From Parachlamydiales bacterium (GTDB lineage Bacteria > Chlamydiota > Chlamydiia > Chlamydiales > SM23-39): a stretch of DNA of 52,320 bases. The number at the start of each line of letters is the position of its first letter. Within the stretch, counting starts at the first letter, position 1. A program made the position numbers and the translations under genes. Positions 18,415 through 29,206 of the stretch are shown here, in pieces. The stretch is from the NCBI GenBank assembly GCA_016931275.1, contig JAFGFA010000007.1, positions 1 to 52,320 on the forward strand, given 5' to 3'. The notes beneath the pieces are model-generated. The model worked only from the letters and a program-made list of their open reading frames with translations. It was not told the origin of the DNA and made no database searches.

Positions 18415-20324
18415 GAGTTCTCTTTGTTAAATTTATATATTGCAATGGATAAAGGAGCGAGATTCAGACACAGAGAGTGAGGACGTCCATGACAAGGGAT
18501 CGATTCCGTCACAATTTTAGAAGAATCTGTGCACCCGGATCCTTCATAATCCACATCATCGCTATGAAGGAGCTTGCTCCAGCTTCCGGAAGGAATTCCT
18601 ATTCTATAATTGTAACGAATAACAGGGGTGAAATTGCAAAAGACGGCAATCATGCTATGAGGATCATTGCCTTTTCGGATAAAAGAGAGAGTACTATTTT
18701 CATGATCTTGGCAATCAAGCCATTCAAATCCCATAGGGATAAAATCTTTCTCATAAAGAGCTGGTTCCGATTTATAGATGCTGTTGAGGTCTTTAATCCA
18801 TTGATGGATTTTTTTTTGATACTTGTTCCAAGAATTCCATTCGAGCATAGTATCGTGATTCCATTCAGAAATTTGAGCAAATTCCGATCCCATGAAAAGC
18901 AATTTTTTTCCGGGATGGGTATATAAAAATCCGAATAAAAGGCGTATCTGGGCATATTTTTGCCATTCATCTCCAGGCATTTTTGAAAAAAGAGATCCTT
19001 TACCGTGAACTACTTCATCGTGAGAGAGAGGAAGAATAAAATTTTCCGTAAAGGCATAATTAAGGCTGAAAATAATTTGGTGATGATGATATTTCCTATG
19101 GATTGGGTCTTTAGAAAAATAATATAAAACATCATGCATCCACCCCATATTCCATTTTAAGCCGAATCCTAATCCTCCTGAGTGTACAGGATGTGTTACC
19201 GAAGGCCATGCAGTGGATTCTTCCGCAAATACTTGAACATTAGGAAATTGTTGATATATTTGCGTGTTTAATTTGCGAATAAATTCTATTGCCTCAAGAT
19301 TTTTATTATTTCCGAACTGATTAGGCTCCCATTCACCATGTTTTCGAGAATAATCCAAATAAAGCATGGAGGCGACTGCATCAACTCGTATTCCGTCGAC
19401 ATGATATTTATCAAGCCAAAAAAGGGCGCTGTTGATTAAAAATTCTTGTACTTCTATCCTTCCATAATTAAAAATAAGGGTGTTCCAGTCAGGATGAGTT
19501 CCTTTTCTTGGATCGGCATGTTCATAAAGATGCGTTCCGTCAAATTGGGCAAGGCCATGGTCATCATCAGGAAAATGGGAAGGAACCCAGTCTAAAATAA
19601 CCCCGATGCCTTTTTGATGAAATTGATCAATGAGAAACATTAAATCTTGAGGTTTTCCATATCTACTTGTAGAGGCAAAATATCCGGTAGGTTGATATCC
19701 CCATGATCCAAAAAACGGATGTTCTATTAATGGCAAGAGTTCCACAAAAGTGAATCCAAGATCTGCTATATAGGTAACTAATTCCTCTGCCATTTTTTTG
19801 TAGCTATAATGTTTTTGCCGTTCTTTCTTCCAAGAACCTAAGTGCACCTCATATATGGAAAAAGGGGCAGTTAACAGAGTTTTTTCTGAACGTTTTTTCA
19901 TCCATTCTTCGTCATTCCAATGATAATTCAGATTCCATATGATGGAAGCTCCGGAAGGGGGTTGTTCACAGAAAAAGGCATAGGGATCGGATTTATATAA
20001 TTTTTGTGATCCATAGGGAGATTCTATATAATATTTATAGTTCGAGCCTTCAGAAAGACCCGGAATAAAACCTTCAAAGATCCCAGAGCTGTCCCATCGG
20101 TTGGCTAAAAGGTGGGATGTCGTATTCCAATGGTTAAATTCTCCTACAACTGCGACGGATTTAGCATTTGGAGCCCAAACAGCAAAATAGGTTCCTGCAA
20201 TATCCTGAAAAATAAAGGAATGAGCTCCCATTTTTTCATATAATTTAAAATGGGTTCCTTCTTTAAATAAGTAAATGTCCTGATCCGTGAAAAGAGTAGG
20301 ACCATGTATTACTTTATTAATCAT
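18411..20324 (-). CDS. glgB: 1,4-alpha-glucan (glycogen) branching enzyme GlgB
   Basis: 637 aa. A single N-terminal CBM48 domain (about 20-120, TYFAVWAPNAKSVAVVGEFN) is followed by the GH13 catalytic barrel with all four motifs: DWVPSHF, DGIRVDAVAS (nucleophile Asp315), VFAEEST (acid Glu368) and LPLSHDEVVHGKG (Asp436). A C-terminal all-beta domain ends the protein. It forms alpha-1,6 branches in glycogen. It lacks the extra N-terminal domain of the E. coli enzyme (about 728 aa). First gene of a two-gene unit with the GH57 gene; there is no obvious ribosome-binding site before the ATG. Confidence 0.97.
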   Translation of the reverse strand: MINKVIHGPTLFTDQDIYLFKEGTHFKLYEKMGAHSFIFQDIAGTYFAVWAPNAKSVAVVGEFNHWNTTSHLLANRWDSSGIFEGFIPGLSEGSNYKYYIESPYGSQKLYKSDPYAFFCEQPPSGASIIWNLNYHWNDEEWMKKRSEKTLLTAPFSIYEVHLGSWKKERQKHYSYKKMAEELVTYIADLGFTFVELLPLIEHPFFGSWGYQPTGYFASTSRYGKPQDLMFLIDQFHQKGIGVILDWVPSHFPDDDHGLAQFDGTHLYEHADPRKGTHPDWNTLIFNYGRIEVQEFLINSALFWLDKYHVDGIRVDAVASMLYLDYSRKHGEWEPNQFGNNKNLEAIEFIRKLNTQIYQQFPNVQVFAEESTAWPSVTHPVHSGGLGFGLKWNMGWMHDVLYYFSKDPIHRKYHHHQIIFSLNYAFTENFILPLSHDEVVHGKGSLFSKMPGDEWQKYAQIRLLFGFLYTHPGKKLLFMGSEFAQISEWNHDTMLEWNSWNKYQKKIHQWIKDLNSIYKSEPALYEKDFIPMGFEWLDCQDHENSTLSFIRKGNDPHSMIAVFCNFTPVIRYNYRIGIPSGSWSKLLHSDDVDYEGSGCTDSSKIVTESIPCHGRPHSLCLNLAPLSIAIYKFNKENS

Positions 20325-20651
20325 TTTATATATTCATTTTTTAACTTTTTATTAATACAAAGAAAATATTATTTCTAGGTTTTTTATCTTGAAAAAGATG
20401 GTTCCCGGATTGAATGTATTCAAAATAAGGAAAAAACTGAAGTATTGTCGAGGACTAGATAAGCTTCATAAATAGATGTGAGTCGGAAACCATATTTTTA
20501 GATAATTTTCCGATTGATTTTTTGCATTATTTTTTATAAAATGTGCTTTGACGAGAGTCCTTGAACAAATGGTGAAAAGATAAAAAAACGTTTTCCGACG
20601 GAGACTAGTTTTAAGAAGATTTCGACAATTATACCGCAGTTTTTAGCTGGA
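20325..20651. other. Divergent region glgB / DUF721 gene
   Basis: 327 nt. It holds the upstream sides of glgB (minus) and the gyrase cluster (plus). Bases 20566-20651 appear to be coding for the N-terminus of the DUF721 protein in frame with 20652, although no ATG/GTG/TTG lies in that frame between the TGA at 20562 and the TTG at 20652. The rest is AT-rich with one weak promoter candidate; no RNA gene is recognised. Confidence 0.55.
20514..20540 (+). promoter_or_regulatory. Candidate promoter of the DUF721-gyrB-gyrA cluster
   Basis: TTGATT, a short 15-nt spacer, then TATAAA. It would start transcription about 20 nt before the ATG at 20569. Spacing is below the optimum and the region is AT-rich, so this is tentative. 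Confidence 0.3.
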
Positions 20652-20894
20652 TTGGAAAAGAATCAGACACAACAAAGTTATCAGATTTTACAGTATTGGT
20701 ACGAGATTGTTGGAGAAAAATTATCTCCTCTTACACAGGCGGTGTCTTTGAAAGAGGGGGTATTGACAGTACGTGTAAAAAGCACAACCTTATATAGTTT
20801 GTTCTGTCAGCATGAAAAATATCGTTTGTTAGGACTCCTGCAAAAAAAATTTTCAAAGGATGTTATTCGAAGTATAAAGTTTCGAATGGGATAA
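20652..20894 (+). CDS. DUF721 (DciA-like) protein, start uncertain
   Basis: 80 aa from the TTG at 20652. The DUF721 pattern is clear: YQILQYWYEIVGEKLSPLTQ, then GVLTVRVKSTTLYSLFCQH with a C-terminal LLQKKFSKDVIRSIKFRMG. DUF721 proteins include DciA, a loader or operator of the replicative helicase in many bacteria. The conserved N-terminal helix lies upstream of the TTG (frame gives KKISTIIPQFLAGLEKNQ), so 20652 is probably not the true start. An ATG at 20569 would fit if one base were added in the GAAAAG run near 20574-20579. It lies 21 nt before gyrB, the same order as C. trachomatis CT191-gyrB-gyrA as I recall. Confidence 0.75.
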   Translation: MEKNQTQQSYQILQYWYEIVGEKLSPLTQAVSLKEGVLTVRVKSTTLYSLFCQHEKYRLLGLLQKKFSKDVIRSIKFRMG

Positions 20895-20906
20895 CTTCTA
20901 TAATAA

Positions 20907-23396
<2,490 letters not shown>

Positions 23397-23417
23397 GCGA
23401 AGGAGAAATAAAAGATT

Positions 23418-25856
23418 ATGACCAATCAAGAAGGATCTATTGTACCTCGTAATGTCGAAGAAGAAATGAAAGACAGTTATCTTCGCTATTCCATGTCGGT
23501 GATTATTGCTCGTGCCCTTCCAGATGTACGAGACGGGTTAAAACCTTCTCAAAGAAGGATTTTGTATGCTATGCGTCAATTACATCTTAGTCCTGGAGCC
23601 AAGCATAGAAAATGCGCGAAGATTTCTGGAGACACCTCTGGAGATTATCATCCCCATGGTGAAACTGTCATTTATCCCACCTTGGTGAGGTTAGCGCAAG
23701 ATTGGAATATGCGTTATCCTCTGATCGAAGGACAAGGTAATTTTGGTTCTATCGATGGCGATCCTCCTGCTGCGATGCGATATACAGAAGCTCGCCTTAC
23801 GCATTCAGCTATTGCTCTTATGGAAGATTTGGACAAGGAGACGGTTTTTTTCACTCCCAATTATGATGATACTAAAAAAGAACCTGTTGTTTTTCCTTCA
23901 AAATTTCCCAATTTATTGTGTAACGGTTCTTCCGGTATTGCTGTCGGTATGGCGACCAATATTCCTCCTCATAACCTAGCTGAATTAATTTCTGCCATCC
24001 TTTTATTGTTGGATGATTCCAAAATATCTATTGAAGAGATTATGAAAGTTCTGCCAGGACCCGATTTTCCTACAGGAGGAATGATCTGTGGATATCGAGG
24101 TATTAAAGAGGCTTTTCATACCGGTCGGGGTAAATTAATGCTTCGGGGTGTGATTACATTGGAAGAGAAACCAACAGGAAAAGATTCTTTGGTCATTTCA
24201 GAGATTCCCTATAATGTTAATAAATCACGTCTTATCGAACAGATTGCCGAATTGGTCAACAATAAAACGATTACCGGAATATCGGACATTCGTGATGAAT
24301 CCGATAAAAATGGTGTTCGGCTTGTTTGTGAGCTGAAAAGAGGAGAAATGCCCGAAGTTATCATCAATCAGCTCTACAAGTTCAGTGATATGCAAGTTAC
24401 TTTCGGATGTAACATGTTAGCGCTGGATAAAGGATTGCCTAGGTTGATGAGTATCAAGCATATGATAACCTCCTGGATCGATCATAGAATGGAAGTGATC
24501 CGTAAACGAACTCGTTACGATCTCAATAAGGCGCAGAATAGAGCTCATATTTTAGAAGGATATCTCAAGGCATTGGATCATCTGGATGAGGTTGTGAGGA
24601 TGATTCGGGCAAGTCATGACAAGGATAAGGCTCGAATTGATTTAATGTCTCATTTTGGATTTACCGAATTGCAGGCTAATGCTGTCTTAGATCTACGACT
24701 CTATCAATTAACAGGGCTTGAAAAAGAAAAAATCGATGAAGAGTATAAAGACTTATTAGAAAAAATTGCTCATTATCAGGCTATCCTTGCCAGCGAGTTG
24801 ATGGTAAAGAATATTATTCGTGAGGAATTGGAAGAGATCAAAAAAAATCACAAATCACCTCGTAAAACAAAAATAGTTCCTGCAGAGGGTGAATTCCAGA
24901 TGGAAGATCTTATTGCCGATGAGCAGGTGATCATCGCCATTTCTGATGATGATTATATTAAAAGGATGCCTTTGGATACTTTTAGAGAACAACGAAGAGG
25001 TGGAGCCGGTGTTCTTGGAATGGATATGAAAAAAGAGACGGATACTTTAAAAAGTATTTATGTTGCTTCGACGCATGATCATCTCATTATTTTTACGACT
25101 CTGGGACGATGTTACTGGTTGAAAGTGTGGCAGATTCCTGAAACCGGAAGAAGATCCAAAGGGAAACCCATTATCAATCTCATTGAAAAGCTTCAGGAAA
25201 ATGAGACTATTTCAGCTATTTTACGTGTGAAGTCTTTTGAAGAAGAAGCTTCTATTCTTCTTTCGACTATGAAAGGGGTTGTTAAAAAGACCGAGCTAGC
25301 AGCTTATAGCAATCCTAGAAAAATGGGCATTAATGCCATTAAATTAGATGAAGGAGATGCCCTTATAGCTGCACGGCTAATCTATAGCGGACAGCAGATC
25401 ATGCTATTCACTCGTTCGGGTATGGCTGTGCGATTTGAAGAAAGTCTTGTTCGCTCGATGGGAAGAGTTTCTCATGGAGTTCGAGGCGTTCGATTAAAAG
25501 ATCCTAACGATAAAGTGGTCGCATGTGAAGCTGTGAATGGAGATGAAAGTATTTTAGTTGTCTGTGAAAATGGCTATGGAAAACGTTCTAAAATAGATGA
25601 TTTTCGTCAGACAAATCGAGGAGGAGTCGGTGTTCGCTCGATTGTAACAAGCATACGTAATGGATTTGTAGTGGGAGCTATTCGGGTAAATAATGATGAT
25701 AGTGCTGTTATGATGTCTATTTCAGGGCAGACTCTTAGAATGAGCATGAAAGATGTTCGTGTCATGGGTCGTTCTACCCAAGGGGTTCGTCTTGTGAACC
25801 TTCGAGCGGGAGATAAACTCATTGCCGTACAAAAAATTGAATCTATAGCAGAATAA
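23418..25856 (+). CDS. gyrA: DNA gyrase subunit A
   Basis: 812 aa. The breakage-reunion domain has the catalytic tyrosine Tyr122 in AAMRYTEARL. The C-terminal six-bladed wrapping domain contains the GyrA box QRRGGAGV, which marks gyrase rather than topoisomerase IV. In the quinolone-determining region HPHG is followed by E82, T83, V84, I85, Y86, P87, so the acidic residue at E. coli position 87 is proline. Ribosome-binding site GAAGGAG lies upstream of the ATG. The stop is one nt before tmk, so transcription continues into tmk and holB. Confidence 0.98.
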   Translation: MTNQEGSIVPRNVEEEMKDSYLRYSMSVIIARALPDVRDGLKPSQRRILYAMRQLHLSPGAKHRKCAKISGDTSGDYHPHGETVIYPTLVRLAQDWNMRYPLIEGQGNFGSIDGDPPAAMRYTEARLTHSAIALMEDLDKETVFFTPNYDDTKKEPVVFPSKFPNLLCNGSSGIAVGMATNIPPHNLAELISAILLLLDDSKISIEEIMKVLPGPDFPTGGMICGYRGIKEAFHTGRGKLMLRGVITLEEKPTGKDSLVISEIPYNVNKSRLIEQIAELVNNKTITGISDIRDESDKNGVRLVCELKRGEMPEVIINQLYKFSDMQVTFGCNMLALDKGLPRLMSIKHMITSWIDHRMEVIRKRTRYDLNKAQNRAHILEGYLKALDHLDEVVRMIRASHDKDKARIDLMSHFGFTELQANAVLDLRLYQLTGLEKEKIDEEYKDLLEKIAHYQAILASELMVKNIIREELEEIKKNHKSPRKTKIVPAEGEFQMEDLIADEQVIIAISDDDYIKRMPLDTFREQRRGGAGVLGMDMKKETDTLKSIYVASTHDHLIIFTTLGRCYWLKVWQIPETGRRSKGKPIINLIEKLQENETISAILRVKSFEEEASILLSTMKGVVKKTELAAYSNPRKMGINAIKLDEGDALIAARLIYSGQQIMLFTRSGMAVRFEESLVRSMGRVSHGVRGVRLKDPNDKVVACEAVNGDESILVVCENGYGKRSKIDDFRQTNRGGVGVRSIVTSIRNGFVVGAIRVNNDDSAVMMSISGQTLRMSMKDVRVMGRSTQGVRLVNLRAGDKLIAVQKIESIAE

Positions 25857-25857
25857 T

Positions 25858-26487
25858 ATGGCAGGGGTATTTCTCACATTTGAGGGGGGAGAAGCTTGTG
25901 GTAAAACAACTCTGATTCAGGGAGTTTTTAAGGAATTAGAGAACAGGAATCTTCCTGTCTTGTCTGTACGGGAGCCAGGTGGAACCCATTTAGGAGAAAA
26001 TATCCGAAAAACTCTCTTGAGTACCAAGGAACATATTATTCCTATGGCAGAGTTATGTCTTTTTTTAGCAGCGCGAGCTCAGCATATACATGAAGTGATA
26101 CGTCCAGCAATGGATGAGAATAAAGTGATTTTGTGTGATCGTTTTAATGACTCTACTATTGCTTACCAAGGTTTTGGGCGCCGTTTAGGGCCTAAAGAAG
26201 TCGCGCATTTTTGTAACTATATATCAAGTGGATTGACGCCTCATTTGACCCTGTATTTAGATATTGCTCCTGAAGAGGCTTTTAAACGCGTTTCAACCAG
26301 AAAGCAAGATCGGATTGAATTAGAATCTATGGAATTTCATAGAAGAATCCGTGAAGGCTATTTTTCTATGGCTGCGCAAGAACCTAATAGGCTCCATATT
26401 ATCGATGCGACTAAAACGCCTCAGGAAGTCTTAGAGGATGCCTTAGCTCATATTAATGAGGTGCTATTGCTTTATGGGATGGGATGA
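25858..26487 (+). CDS. tmk: Thymidylate kinase
   Basis: 209 aa. Phosphorylates dTMP to dTDP. It has the P-loop FEGGEACGKTT (residues 8-18; Ala-Cys where many have Asp-Gly), the VREPGGT dTMP-binding motif, the DRFNDSTIAYQGFGR motif and a LID region near RVSTRKQDR. It begins one nt after the gyrA stop and overlaps holB; the tmk-holB pairing is common in bacteria. Confidence 0.97.
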   Translation: MAGVFLTFEGGEACGKTTLIQGVFKELENRNLPVLSVREPGGTHLGENIRKTLLSTKEHIIPMAELCLFLAARAQHIHEVIRPAMDENKVILCDRFNDSTIAYQGFGRRLGPKEVAHFCNYISSGLTPHLTLYLDIAPEEAFKRVSTRKQDRIELESMEFHRRIREGYFSMAAQEPNRLHIIDATKTPQEVLEDALAHINEVLLLYGMG

Positions 26488-27457
26488 CATTATTGGCAAT
26501 GATGCTGCTAAAAATTATCTGCAGCATTTGATGATAAGTACAAAAATTAGCAATACCCTTTTTTTTCATGGCCCCGATGGGATAGGTAAAAGCCTGTTTG
26601 CATTAGAGTTCGCTTCTCACTTGATGTATCCCCAGGGATATTCTAAAGCGCTAGAAGGACGCATTTTTCAAAATAATCATCCAGATCTGCATATTTATTT
26701 TCCGGAAGGGAAAACTCTTATGCATCCGATTGCTTCCATTCGAGAATTGATTGCACAAGTTTTTTTAGCTCCCTTTGAAGCTTCGAATAAAGTGTTCATT
26801 ATTCATGATGCAGAAAGAATGCTTTCTTCCAGTGCTAATGCTCTTTTGAAAACATTGGAAGAACCTACCTTGGACAGTTATATTATTTTACTTTCTTCCA
26901 ATCCAAATGATGTTTTGCCAACGATTCTTTCTCGATGTCAGAAAATCTCTTTTGCTCCTTTAAGTGAGGATGAGGTCTACCGTTATCTCTCTACAAAGAT
27001 GTCTCAAGAAAAAGCACGTCATTTTGCGGGGATCTCTCATGGATCTATAGGGAAGGCTTTAGCTTTTTATAACCATCCGGAACAGGACAAAGCTAAAAAG
27101 TTGCTGGTTAAAATTTTATCGAAGAGCACGACGCATTATATTGATTTTATACAAGCGATTAAAGATCTCAGTGCCATTTATAAGAAAGAGAATAATGAAA
27201 CACAGTGGCATAAAGACAAGGATATGCTGTTAATGCAAATTCTTTTATGGTATCGCGATCTTTACTCTTTGAAGGAGAAACAGCAGGTTTTCTATTTTTC
27301 TGAAGAGATTGATTTTTTAAAAAAGATCAATCTCAATTTTCTTCCCTCTTTTTCCTTGGTACAGCAACATATTGAGGAAATTCGTCAGGCTCTTGATCGT
27401 AATATGCATCTTTATTCCTGTTTGGAACATCTTTTCTTAGAATTAGATCTCATATAG
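26474..27457 (+). CDS. holB: DNA polymerase III subunit delta-prime (HolB)
   Basis: 327 aa from the ATG at 26474 (MGWDDIIGND), which has GAGGTG about 10 nt upstream. An in-frame ATG at 26456 adds six residues (MRCYCF) and is less likely. The AAA+ clamp-loader fold shows FHGPDGIGKSLFA, then VFIIHDAERMLSSSANALLKTLEEP and ILLSSNPNDVLPTILSRCQ (SRC motif). It is the delta-prime subunit of the sliding-clamp loader. It overlaps tmk by 14 nt and is the last gene of the gyrase cluster. Confidence 0.92.
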   Translation: MGWDDIIGNDAAKNYLQHLMISTKISNTLFFHGPDGIGKSLFALEFASHLMYPQGYSKALEGRIFQNNHPDLHIYFPEGKTLMHPIASIRELIAQVFLAPFEASNKVFIIHDAERMLSSSANALLKTLEEPTLDSYIILLSSNPNDVLPTILSRCQKISFAPLSEDEVYRYLSTKMSQEKARHFAGISHGSIGKALAFYNHPEQDKAKKLLVKILSKSTTHYIDFIQAIKDLSAIYKKENNETQWHKDKDMLLMQILLWYRDLYSLKEKQQVFYFSEEIDFLKKINLNFLPSFSLVQQHIEEIRQALDRNMHLYSCLEHLFLELDLI

Positions 27458-27605
27458 TTAATTATTAAAAATTTGAAAATGACGAGGTTTTTATAAAAAT
27501 ATTTTTTTGAAAAACGGTATTAAATTTTATAAGGTCCTGTTTTTTAGAAGAATACAGTATTTTGAATAAAATGTTTAGTAAGACGCATTCTTTAATCGGG
27601 TTTTT

Positions 27606-27634
27606 TTGACTTTATATTGAATTTTATTTAAAAT
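27606..27634 (+). promoter_or_regulatory. Sigma70-type promoter of the F-box gene
   Basis: TTGACT (27606-27611), exactly 17 nt, then TAAAAT (27629-27634). The predicted start is about 27641, giving a leader of roughly 27 nt. It is the best consensus match I found in the window and supports independent transcription of the effector candidate. Confidence 0.6.
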
Positions 27635-27667
27635 ATGTAATTCAAAATTAATGAAACCAAAAATATT

Positions 27668-29206
27668 ATGACTATAAGTTTTCCTTGTGAAAAGTATAAT
27701 ATGTCCCATCTAGAAAGACCTTGGGCAGCAACTGATGCTCCATTGTCTATTTCTTCAATCCCAGACGAATTAATTATCAAGATTCTAGGTTATTTGCCTA
27801 ACCCCAACAGGAGATGCGCAGCGCAAGTTAATCGACAATGGTCCTGTTGTGCCCTTGATGTAGTTAAAAATAGAGCATATCATTCAAAGACATGGATCGT
27901 TTGTTTAATAGCGTATCTTAAAGAAAATGCTGTTCTTATGGAACAAGACAGAAAAAATAATATGGAGCGAATTGCTCAACTGGAAATGCTTGTTAAAAAT
28001 TTTGATCCAGATGGAAGAATTGAGAGTTCTCAAAGTCTGTCAGAAGTGAGATCTGTAATTTTAGAAATTCAAAGAAAAATCATAGTAATTTTACAAACTT
28101 TGAGCAGAGAAGAATTATATTTTTTAGAAAAAGGTTATCAGGATCTAGAATCAAATCATGCTGGCTATTTTCCTCAATCCTTTCAATCATTTTTTGAGTT
28201 AGAAAGGTTTTATTCTCGAAGAATTGAAGAATCTGATTTGAGAGGGATTGTTAAAGTTTTAGTAAGGCAAGGCAATATAGAAAAAGCCCTTGAGGTTGCC
28301 GAGAGGATCCGCGATAGGAATGTTCTAGAACAATCTTTGGCTTTGGGAGATATTGTGAAAGCTTTAGCGAAGCAAGGCAATATAGAAAGAGCCCTTGAGG
28401 TTGCCGAGAGGATCCGCGATAGGAATGTTCTAGAACAATCTTTGGCTTTGAGAAATATTGTTAAAGTTTTAGCGAAGCAAGGTGATGCAGAAAGAGCCTT
28501 TGAGGTTGTCGATATGATCAACGATAAGGGGGTTCGAGCACAATCTTTGAGCTATATTGTGAAAGCTTTAGCAGAACAAGGCAATATAGATAGAGCTCTT
28601 GAGATTGCCAATAGGATCACAAATAGTACTTGGAAAGTAATGGTTTTGACCGAGATTGCTATCCTTTTAGCAGAACAAGGTGATGCAGAAAGAGCCGCTG
28701 ATGTTGCGTATCGGCTTCCTGAAGATTCATTTATTCTACTTCGAGAAGAATCTTTGAGAGATATTGCTATAGCTTTAGCAGAACAAGGCAATATAGATAG
28801 AGCTCTTGAGATTGCTAATAGGATCACAAAGAGTGCTTGTCGAAAAAAATCTTTGAGAGATATTGCTATAGCTTTAGCAAGGCAAGGCAATATAGAAAGA
28901 GCCCTTCAGGTTGCCGATAGGATCCGTAAGAGGTCTTTTCTAGAAGAATCTTTGGGAGATATTGCTACAGCTTTAGTAGAGCAAGGCGAGATAGGAAGAG
29001 CCCTTGAGATTTCCGATAGGATCAGCGATAGGGGTGTTCGAGCAGAATCTTTGAGCTATATTGTGAAAGTTTTAGCAAGGCAAGGTGATGCAGAAAGAGC
29101 CCGTGAAATTGCCAATAGGAGCTTAAGCGGGGATAGTCAAAAAAAGACTTTGTGCTATATTTTTCTAGAGACATTTTTTAGAGCAACTTTAGGCTCTTCA
29201 CGGTAA
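27668..29206 (+). CDS. F-box protein with nine TPR-like repeats, candidate host-directed effector
   Basis: 512 aa. An F-box lies at about 29-66: IPDELIIKILGYLP followed by C.A.VNRQW. A helical linker (70-200) is followed by nine 33-36-residue repeats of the form QGN.(E/D)RALE(V/I)A.RI...S...IVKALA, starting at residues 201, 236, 271, 304, 337, 373, 406, 439 and 472. F-boxes bind Skp1 in eukaryotic SCF ubiquitin ligases and have no bacterial partner, so a role inside the host cell is inferred; the repeats would bind the target. There is no signal peptide, compatible with type III secretion. It has its own promoter and no clear Shine-Dalgarno; ATG at 27701 is an alternative start. It ends 9 nt inside the convergent nadK gene. 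Confidence 0.85.
   Translation: MTISFPCEKYNMSHLERPWAATDAPLSISSIPDELIIKILGYLPNPNRRCAAQVNRQWSCCALDVVKNRAYHSKTWIVCLIAYLKENAVLMEQDRKNNMERIAQLEMLVKNFDPDGRIESSQSLSEVRSVILEIQRKIIVILQTLSREELYFLEKGYQDLESNHAGYFPQSFQSFFELERFYSRRIEESDLRGIVKVLVRQGNIEKALEVAERIRDRNVLEQSLALGDIVKALAKQGNIERALEVAERIRDRNVLEQSLALRNIVKVLAKQGDAERAFEVVDMINDKGVRAQSLSYIVKALAEQGNIDRALEIANRITNSTWKVMVLTEIAILLAEQGDAERAADVAYRLPEDSFILLREESLRDIAIALAEQGNIDRALEIANRITKSACRKKSLRDIAIALARQGNIERALQVADRIRKRSFLEESLGDIATALVEQGEIGRALEISDRISDRGVRAESLSYIVKVLARQGDAERAREIANRSLSGDSQKKTLCYIFLETFFRATLGSSR
28268..29179 (+). repeat. Nine tandem 99-108-bp repeats inside the F-box gene
   Basis: Units of 33-36 codons, each starting with CAAGG. The first two (from 28268 and 28373) are 105 bp long; their segments 28271-28345 and 28376-28450 differ at one position in 75. 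Later units are clearly diverged at DNA level. This suggests one recent duplication or homogenisation within an older array. It is coding repeat DNA, not CRISPR. Confidence 0.9.

Noticed and set aside
28210-28890. Long minus-strand frames opposite the F-box repeats
   Set aside because: They mirror the repetitive plus-strand coding sequence and contain no known domain or start signal.
28268-29179. Regular tandem repeats resembling a CRISPR or minisatellite
   Set aside because: Units are 33-36 codons long, keep one open frame and encode a repeated helical motif; no spacer/repeat alternation.
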